Part shown: positions 56,583 through 64,000 of the stretch, piece by piece
How the letters are laid out: each line of letters begins with the position of its first letter
How positions within the stretch are numbered: position 1 is the first letter of the stretch
NCBI GenBank assembly: GCA_940671915.1
Contig: CALNVZ010003434.1
Span: 19,188,995-19,252,994 of the forward strand
DNA length: 64,000 nucleotides
Direction: 5' to 3'
DNA from: Paracentrotus lividus
Taxonomy: Eukaryota; Echinodermata; Echinoidea; Camarodonta; Echinidae
The notes under the pieces: generated by a model
What the model was told of the DNA's origin: nothing
Databases searched by the model: none
Seen by the model: only the letters and a program-made list of their open reading frames with translations
Translations under genes and position numbers: made by a program

Positions 56583-58099
56583 TTTACTTTTTTCTTCCAA
56601 ATTTTGTGAGGGGGTGCACCGTGCCCGCTCACCACTCCCCCTGGATCCGCGCCTATGTGAGTCGCGCATCAACCTACATCATTTTCAACAAAAAACAACA
56701 ACAACGCTGTATAGCGACAATCTACGATAACTCCTAACAAGTGGACACAAGAAACGGTCATTAGTGCCAAACTTACTGCCGTCAGTTATTGTTTAACTCG
56801 ATGAAAATCTAGCGGCATACAGAATTTTGCTCCTTTTTTTTGGGGGGGGCGACAGACTGTACAATTCACGATAGGACCTGCGCCTGAAGGCGACAGCTGA
56901 TTCGTAGTTTGTCACAACATGGAGGTAAAAGAGATGGAGAAACATCTCACTGATTCTCTTTAAAGCCACTTTGATGCCGCAGGGATAAAATATGCCAGGC
57001 ATGAGTTTCATTGGAATTTTCTCGCAGATTGTAAACAAAAGATTTCTGCCTAACTACAGACTTACTGGCCAGTTACAAAACGAAATATGCTTTTGTAATG
57101 GTAATTACTTTTCGATGCCTCTGGTCGGATTGTATCATAAGGAGACATATCGCTCACTTTCACAGGGGAAAGCAAAAATAAATGTTGCAATATTTTTTAA
57201 AATGTGACTTGAAATTCCTCGACTGTTCGCATGTGCGACACATAACACCGCAAATGAATATATTCCAACAAACTAATCTTAAATTTTTGTACTGTGGAAG
57301 TTTGTGGAAATGTGTAAAAATGTTGATTTAAAAATATTGTCGAATTATGATGTATTTCATATTTTACAACTATTAATTAGCATACAATATTTCGGCCAAG
57401 TTTATGAAATAATAGGGCTTTGATACATATTCCGTCACGTATTTAATATCCATGTTCTGTGATCAAATAAAATAGAAAATATTTCCAATTATTTATTTTA
57501 AAATTACTTTTCAGTTTTCCAATGAAACTGGCGGCATCACAGGTCGCCACCAAAGGCTACAGTGCAACTGTGTATTCTTTTGTACTTCTTTAAAAATTGG
57601 AAGCGCCATGAATCAATTTGCATTTCGTTGTCACTCCATACTTTCAATCTCTTTGGTCACAACCATCGCCTCCAGTGGGACACGCCCTTAATTTAGATAG
57701 TTGCACTATTTAAATTAAGATTTTGGGGTTCGTGCAGTGCTTAGTATTTTCCGTGATATGGAGTTGAATGTTGATTTATTATGCTTAATAAAATCTGCCT
57801 TTTACTGATTTAATATACACAAAAAATCTTAATAGGTAGCAACGGGGAGGACAACTGTAATTTTTCATTGGCGTAGAAGGGAAGTGGACTAAAGTCTTAA
57901 ATCGTCGGTGAAAGGGAGGGTACTTCTGAAATCGAGAGTGAATATGAGAGCCCAAACATTTCAAATTGAGGGGGTGGTTTGGGTGTAGAATCTGGCAGGA
58001 AATGTGCATACTTATTCATTTTCATTGAGTTACACCGTTCGAAATTTTTGAATAATTATTGGGGCTACGACTATCAAATGATGCCGAACAGATACTCAC
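56583..58099. other. Intergenic or intronic DNA downstream of exon 1F
   Basis: No coding exon or clear repeat recognised, apart from a GGATCCGCGCCTATG word at 56643 that resembles G-run foldback ends. SLC22 downstream exons were looked for here and not found. Confidence 0.4.
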
Positions 58100-58249
58100 T
58101 TGACACCAATGGCCCGTGTCACCCATTGCGAACACCTGGATCATACTGCCCCACATTGTCGGTACCACAACAAGACAAACAAGTGCATACAATCTTTTTT
58201 GATAGGGCCCAAAATCCCCAAGAGTAAGAAGTAAGTCGTCGAATTTCAT
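58100..58249 (-). CDS. SLC22 alternative first exon 1F
   Basis: 50 codons: MKFDDLLLTLGDFGPYQKRL, YALVCLVVVPTMWGSMIQVF, AMGDTGHWCQ; donor GTGAGT. Fully open and typical of the family. The 5' flank contains CTCCTCAACGCCCCGCTTAA, matching 1D. About 190 bp upstream of the ATG lies the block shared with 1D. About 27 kb of DNA separates this exon from exon 2; part of that is the false duplication. Confidence 0.88.
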
Positions 58250-58437
58250 CCTGAATGTTTAGCACTCTTCCCTGGCTTGGATACTGTTCTCCTCAACGCC
58301 CCGCTTAAATTCAAATAAGAAAAAGTCCTCCAACTATTACTACGAGTAACGACGTTTCGCAACTATTCTGATTTCTTATCAAATCAGTGAACGATACCAC
58401 AAAAATATATGTATAACCTTAAACTTTGATAGTTCAA

Positions 58438-58515
58438 TAATTGTAAAGGCAAAGAAAAGAAAAAGTACCTACATACCAAAGCTTTAGGCTTGAGCAATGA
58501 CGCGCAACCGATATT
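58438..58515 (-). promoter_or_regulatory. Conserved upstream block of first exon 1F
   Basis: TTGTAAAGGCAAAG ... CATACCAAAGCTTTAGGCTT GAGCAATGACGCGCAACCGA, paralogous to 49025-49100. It lies close to the ATG here but about 1.25 kb away in 1D, because of the element at 47948-48980. Confidence 0.45.
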
Positions 58516-58794
58516 GGTATCCATCATGATCTATGGGAACATAGACCTCGTATTATCTTTCACCCTTTTTATATAAAAAAAAAAATCATTGGACTACAAT
58601 CGTGGATTGAACAGAAAAAAGTTTGATTCATATATAATTCCTTACAATAGGCATATTCCTGATTTGTATAGACAAAATATTAGTCAGCGGCAAATAAATA
58701 TGCAAAACTCAGTCTCGGATCCAGGATTTCAAAATAAAGGGGGGGGGCGCCGCCGAAATTTTCCGATTTTAACATGTACAGCATGTACAGCATT

Positions 58795-59005
58795 AACTTC
58801 ACAGTGATCTCTCGCATGTATTCCTAAGTAGATTTATATCAGGTACCATAATTGTTTCTGATTTCTAGAGCAGTGAAAGTTAGGGTATTCTGGGACGAAC
58901 TTTGACATAGCTCAGTCGGTAAAAGGCCAGTCTTGCAATAAGAAAGTCTCTTGTCTGAATCCCAATGGTTTTCATTACTCATTTTTATCATATAAATTAT
59001 CATTT
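58795..59005 (+). repeat. tRNA-derived SINE, copy 2
   Basis: A-box ATAGCTCAGTCGGTAAAAGG (perfect TAGCTCAGTCGG core) and B-box-like TGTCTGAATCCCAATGG, with the same 5' block as 27440-27680. It is a SINE head rather than a tRNA gene: the acceptor stem does not pair by eye. Confidence 0.6.
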
Positions 59006-60378
59006 GGGCAAATTAAGGGGAAAGAGCTAAAATCTTAGACCACCTACAAAGAACATTCATGGATGGTAAAATTTCGGCGGTGAAGGCTGGGAGGGGTCCT
59101 GGGCGAACTTTTTTCCGAACTTTTCCCCCCAACTACATAACTTTGTTATATCTATATTCTACACCACCTGCTTTTTACCCTAACCATATCGCTTCTTGTA
59201 TATGCGACCCTATCCATGTTATCCTTTTAGGTATAATCCCTAAACCTAAAAAATTAACTATTAAAGTAGACGTGCATAGAAATAAATGAGGTCAGATCTT
59301 TGCAGAAAATAGCTTATAAAAGACACCTCTGAATCTAGTTTAGTCAGTCTGCAAGCTAATATCTGTATTTAAGCCGAGAAACCTTCGTTTCAAAATGGCA
59401 GATTTTTTAGCCTAAAATTTGGCCCATAGATCAATTGGTTTTACATATCATATGTACCGGTGCCCAAGACGATCGGTTCCGGGTTTTGCGGAACAAATCG
59501 CCTAGATAGGTACCGCCAAAATGGATTCACTCGTTTGCAGGTTCGATGGAAACCTACCGTTCGTATCCGACGTTTCAGGTGATATAATCGCATATATGTA
59601 TTGCTGGAATCAGTGAAACATGATACAAATTAATTTCAAGAGCATTTTGTCACTTTTGTCTTTATGGTACGAATGAAAACCAACTTGAAAACCAACCCAA
59701 AATAAATAACCCACAATTCACATTCATGCATGCAGCAAAACGCATGTACTCTGCGAACTAGGAACAAATCGGTAGGTAACTATCCAGGTGATTGGTTCCT
59801 GTGTCGGAGGCGAAAACGTCCGGCCGGGTGAATGCGTCCGTCATGCGTACTTAATAGGGTGCTTTCGCTGGACTACGGAGGAGCTAATTTAGAACGTTAG
59901 CATTATGAAAGGCTTTATTTTCAAAATAGCTGAAACCCCAAACTCCTGCATACTGTTAGTACAGGAAAAAGAGTGTGTGAAACTGGTATTTGCTAGAAAC
60001 GGCTGGCAAGCGTTTTAATTACAAGTTTTCGTGTGCACAAACGAGGGTTTCCCCTAGCTACAAGAGATAGCTCCCCGTTGTCAAAATCTACAACGCTATT
60101 TTGGGGAAATGTACGTTCTCCCGAAACGTAGAACGTATAGGTTCTCAGCTGAGAACGTAAGTCAGTTATAAGCCAATAAGTGAGCGCTTTGATAGGAAAA
60201 TGTATACAGGCATTTCCCCCTTTGCTAAAACATAAAAGAAGCATACTTTGATTTGACTAATCATAAAGGCTGGGCGGTAGGTTACAGCCACTGCCGCGCG
60301 CCATTGACATCCTTTATGCAAGATGACAAAAGCGGGATTTGATAGCATTCTGCATACTTCGTAAGTTCTTGTCTCGTA
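59006..60378. other. No gene recognised; 'gttttcgcctccgacacc' words at the borders
   Basis: GTGTCGGAGGCGAAAACGTC at 59802 and its complement GACGTTTTCGCCTCCGACAC at 60808 are inverted about 1 kb apart; a weaker third occurrence is at 61318 (CTTTTCGCCCCCGACACCGG). They could be termini of an unrecognised element. Confidence 0.35.
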
Positions 60379-60500
60379 TACAGTGCGTCCCAAGAAAGAG
60401 TAAACCCAACTTTGAGACCCTCATATTAAGATTGTATGTCTTATGTGTTTAATTATTAGGGATATGTATTTCTTTATTAAATTATCATGACGAAGAGTAA
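60379..60500. mobile_element. Truncated mariner-family MITE end
   Basis: TACAGTGCGTCCCAAGAAAG, AGTAAACCCAACTTTGAGAC and CTCATATTAAGATTGTATG match the left end at 6454. Its interior is cut by the AGGGTAGTATCTCACTTCGC sequence at 60497, a relative of the MITE at 55751. Confidence 0.65.
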
Positions 60501-61415
60501 GGGTAGTATCTCACTTCGCAGAAGCTACTTTGAAACTATATATGAGACGGATTTGGGCCTACTTTGAGACGGTTTTGAAACTACTTGGAGACGGTTGTGA
60601 AAACTATTCCGGAGACATCTCATACTCAATACAACGTTTCGTGAGTGATTAATAAAAATCTGTCTCAATAAATCCTACAATGATCCGATAGGGAGCCAGA
60701 AAAGGGGTGGCGTTGGAGGGTGCTTGGTTTTGAACAGTGCACGCTATTGCTTCCCACGTTAAATTATGCACGTTAAGTACGCATTACAGACGGATTCTCC
60801 TATCTGGACGTTTTCGCCTCCGACACCATAGGAGCGTTGAGGAACCGATCGCCCGGCGGGAACCAATCGCCTATGACACTGTGACGGAAGAGAGAAGACG
60901 ATATCCCAGCATTTGTTGCGCGCTTCGATACTCGGTACATTAGATACGGTGTATGAAGTTTCTTGATTTCCGTGTTTGGCATCTTTTATGTTGAACGAAT
61001 GAATTTAGCGGGTTTTTTTATCATTAATGATTTCATTGATTTTTTTAAAGTTCAAAACTAGCCTGCCAACCAAGCGCCCTCCAAACTCATCACATTTTTT
61101 GCCTCCGTATCCGATCATTATGGGATCAACATGAGAAAATTTTATTTAGTATATTCCCTGAGTCTGTATGCAACATTTAGATCATCGATGTATGCTTCTG
61201 CTTCTTTCGCAAAGCTTAAGTTAAAGTAATCCGCCAATCCGATTCCGAGCATGGATTTAACTACGTTTCTATCTACACGTAACGTACAAAAGGGGGACGG
61301 ATTCGCCTGGTCGGACCTTTTCGCCCCCGACACCGGTCAAAATCGTAACATTATGCATAATGATTGAGCCCTGTATCAAACATTTTCATATGATGCAGAG
61401 TTGAAATATACTCAC

Positions 61416-61551
61416 GTGGTACCAGTGCACGGGTGTCGACCATTGCAAAAATCTGGATCATACTGGACCACGTTGATGTTACTGCTACAAGACAATCTTT
61501 TTTGATAGGGCCCTAATTCCCAAGAGTATGAAGTATATCGTCAAATTTCAT
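61416..61551 (-). pseudogene. Decayed SLC22 first exon 1G
   Basis: Begins MKFDDILHTLG, then a stop (AAT TAG where the others have GAG/GAT TTT or TTC), then GPYQKR, then a deletion, so it is 136 bases against 150. The end (SMIQIFAM.. in a shifted frame) and donor GTGAGT remain. The 5' flank up to the Tc1 element still matches 1D (CTCTCAAAG, GAAGACCTGCCAACTAC). The inactivating changes are substitutions and a deletion rather than scattered insertions, so real decay is likely. Confidence 0.8.
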
Positions 61552-61633
61552 CCTGAACGGTTGGCTTCGATATAGTACTTCTCAAGTCCCCTCTCAAAGT
61601 AGGATATTAAAATGGGTGAAGACCTGCCAACTA

Positions 61634-63080
61634 CACTACTCAAAAAAAGTTAAGGACCACTTTTTAAAACGTATATAATTTTTTTATACAAGGTGTTTTA
61701 TTTCTGGAAATACCTCAGTACAACTTCATTCCTGAATGTCCCGTTAAAACCCACGCTGAATTGTAAAATCAATTTCACGCATGGGTGGTTTTCAGTTTTT
61801 GCACACTGTCGCTCGCATCACTGCACATCCTGAAAAGTGGGGTTCACAGGGGTATCAACTATCGACATGAAGAGGTAAAAACGAATGTCTGAGTGTCTTT
61901 CAGGCAGCCTAGTATCGCGTATGACCTCCTCCTGCAGCAATAACGGCTTCACAGCGTGTCTCGTGGAGCTAATGAGTGATTAATGTCTCTGACGACCAGT
62001 GCATCCCATGCAGCCTCCAGGCCACACCCAGCTGCCGCAGTCCAAGTGGATGGCTCTCGAGCTGCTGGATACTTCTCCCCATCATGTCCCAGACCTGCTC
62101 TATCGCGTTCAAGTCCGGGGACCTCGCTGGCCACTCCATACGCTCAATTCCATGGCCCTCAAGGAACTCGGTCACCACCTTAGCTCGGTGGGGACGGGCA
62201 TTGTCATCCATCAAAATGAAGTTTTCACCCACATTTTCAGCAAATGGCACAATAGGTTCGAGGACTTCATCCCTGTACCTCACTCCTGTCATTGCTCCCC
62301 CTGGGACCACGTAGAGACGAGTACGGTTTGTCATAGGTGATGCTTCCCCACACCATGATGCTGCCTCCCCCATAACGGTCATGTTCTGCAATACAGGGGT
62401 CAGCAAATCTCTCTTCCTGGTCGCCTCCAGACTCTCAAACGTCCATCATTGTGGTCAAGGGAAAATCTGCTCTCATCTGTGAACAGAACTCTACGCCATT
62501 GCTGTCTGGTCCATCTGACATGTTGCCGAGCCCAGTTGAGACGATATTCTTCTGTGAGCAGGGGTGAGTGGGACACACTGAGCTGGCCGTCTGGCATTCA
62601 AATGGCTCTGTGAAGTCGGTTACGGATTGTTTGAGTGGAAAAACATCACTCCAGTTGCTGCAGTGAAGTCATTATTGAGGCGGCGTGCACTGTGAAAGCG
62701 GTTCGCGGAGACTGAATTCGTCAAGTAGCGATCATCTCTAGGGGTTGTTGAAATTGGTCGGCCACTACGGGGTCTCTCAGAGTATAGCCCTGTCTCTCGG
62801 TGTCTTTCACTTGCTCTGCTAATGACACTGTGTGACACGCCATCACTCTGGCTACTCTTCGCTGACTGAGGCCAGCTTCGAGCATCCCTAGGGCTCTGGC
62901 TACATCTGTTTAACTTAGGTGTGTGTCTTGGCATTGCTGTTGTAGGCAAGTTGTTGATTGTAAAGACAGAAATTGCTTTGGAAGCCACTTTTATACGGGC
63001 CCACTGCATGATGTGAGAAACATCATGAAAGAACTGCATGTTTGAAATTGATTCATTGTGTTTGAGGATATCAGGACACC
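61634..63080 (-). mobile_element. Degenerate Tc1-like DD34E transposon
   Basis: Terminus CACTACTCAAAAAAAGTTAA GGACCAC preceded by TA at 61632-61633. The minus strand encodes a broken transposase: N-terminal HTH part with MPRHTPKLNRCSQSPRDARS (about 62937 downward), RRLNNDFTAATGV, then LTEEYRLNWARQHVRWTRQQ and RVLFTDESRFSL (first Asp), LMDDNARPHRAKVVTEFLEG (second Asp) and ARSPDLNAIEQVWD (Glu). Exactly 34 residues separate the second Asp and the Glu. At least two frameshifts and a stop split it into three frames, so it is inactive. The opposite terminus was not found. Confidence 0.88.
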
Positions 63081-63600
63081 TGTATCCTGGCATTACTGTT
63101 GTCAGCAATTTGTTGATTGTAAAGACTAAAGACAGAAAATGCTTTTGAATCCACTTTTGTATACCACTTCACAATGGGCCCGCTTTTCATGATTAGCAAT
63201 GATGTGAGAAGACATTCATGCAACAACTGAAACCCAAATTGAATTACAGTTGTTTGATGGCATTCAGACAAGCTTATCTTCTGGCATTGTCTGTTGTCAG
63301 GAAGTGTTGATTGTAAGGGTAATAAAGCCATTCCTGACAATCAGAAATTGCCAAGATAACTATGGTCCGGAATGCCATCAAACACACTGCTAATCAAACC
63401 AAAATTGATTAAGCATGTGTGTTTGATATGGCATATGCAGGAACAGCTTGTATCTTGTGCTTTGCTGTTGTCAGGAAGTTTGTTTTGATTGTGTAGAGAA
63501 TCGTGATCAGCAATCAACGGCAGGTAATAAACCACTTCCTTGACAACCAAGCAATTCCAAGAGATACAGCTGTCCTGAAGCCATCAAACACACTGTAATT
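62932..63600. repeat. Tandem repeats at the 5' side of the Tc1 element
   Basis: Units beginning GGCATTGCTGTTGT or CTTTGCTGTTGTCAGGAAGT, followed by TTGTTGATTGTAAAG, appear near 62932, 63092, 63282 and 63462. Units are about 160-190 bp and diverged by indels. Confidence 0.65.
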
Positions 63601-63639
63601 TCATTTCCGTTTCAGTCTGGTTGCATTGATGCCCTCCTC

Positions 63640-64000
63640 GGCATTCATTGCAACATCCTGAAAAGCTGTGGACCCATTATGTAATAACAGTGTATCTTCG
63701 GTACAAAAGTGGGTTCAAAAGCATTTTCAGTCTTTAGTGATGGATGACCATGCCCGTCCCCACCGAGCTAGGGTCGTGACCGAGTTCCTTGAGGGCCATG
63801 GAATTGAGCGTATGGAGTGGCCAGCGAGGTCTCCGGACTTGAACCCGATCGATAGAGCACGTCTGCGACATGATGGGGAGAAGTATCCAGCAGCTCGAAG
63901 CCCATCCACGTGGACTGCGGCAGCTGGGTGTGGCTCTGGAGGCTGCATGGGATGCACTGGTCGTCAGAGACATTAATCACCTCATTAGCTCCATGAGACA
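63640..64000 (+). mobile_element. Second Tc1-like fragment, plus orientation, cut by window end
   Basis: Encodes VMDDHARPHRARVVTEFLEG, HGIERMEWPARSPDLNPI, then shifts frame where EHVWDMMG would follow (extra bases in GATCGATAGAGCACG). It corresponds to the C-terminal half of the transposase at 61960-62260 but on the other strand. Decayed. Confidence 0.85.

Noticed and set aside
33120-58249. Six separate SLC22 genes in tandem
   Set aside because: Only one exon 2-12 set is visible, and intervals of 3-8 kb between first exons contain no other SLC22 exon; kept as an alternative until the assembly is verified.
58905-58975. tRNA gene
   Set aside because: A box is good, but stems do not pair and the B box is degenerate; the shared 5' block with 27440-27680 identifies a SINE.

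Overview
The window is animal nuclear DNA: compact coding exons with GT-AG splice sites sit in large introns and intergenic DNA full of foldback elements, MITEs, Tc1/mariner and non-LTR retrotransposon relics, tRNA-derived SINEs and microsatellites. Gene content and repeat style fit a marine deuterostome, most likely an echinoderm such as a sea urchin. That placement is inference. Two gaps of exactly 25 N, and blocks full of single-base indels, suggest a draft assembly whose gaps were filled with uncorrected long reads.

Layout. (1) 0.1-4.9 kb, plus strand: the 3' part of ANAPC7 (APC/C subunit 7, TPR protein). One internal exon is missing near a gap, the penultimate exon is tandemly repeated, and a mariner relic separates two of the copies. 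(2) 5-8.8 kb: MITEs and tandem repeats. (3) 8.9-14.7 kb, minus strand: a two-exon CUTA gene whose single intron holds several kilobases of unusual satellite-like DNA: GCGAAGC hairpin repeats, a ~30-bp 'ggcgcccc' array and a foldback element. (4) 15.6-17.7 kb: an L1-like retrotransposon relic. (5) 21.2-61.6 kb, minus strand: an SLC22-family organic ion transporter. Its constant part is eleven exons (21.26-30.93 kb) that keep one reading frame through every junction. Upstream are six intact, mutually homologous first exons and one decayed copy, each ending in a phase-0 donor compatible with the single exon 2. I found no second set of downstream exons. This looks like a variable-first-exon locus of the UGT1A type. 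(6) 34.44-42.54 kb repeats 42.69-49.72 kb with about 15% extra length made of scattered insertions; I read this as an assembly artefact. (7) 49.7-56.6 kb: foldback elements, including a 3.5-kb inverted-repeat structure built from ~150-bp units. (8) 61.6-64 kb: a degenerate Tc1-like DD34E transposon whose end lies about 80 bp upstream of the decayed first exon, plus a second fragment in opposite orientation.

Functionally the genes are unrelated neighbours: cell-cycle ubiquitin ligase scaffold, CutA1 trimer protein, and plasma-membrane transporter. The item most worth following is the SLC22 locus. Each first exon encodes the N-terminus, TM1 and the start of the large extracellular loop, and carries its own upstream sequence, so one transporter core could be made from several promoters with different first membrane segments.
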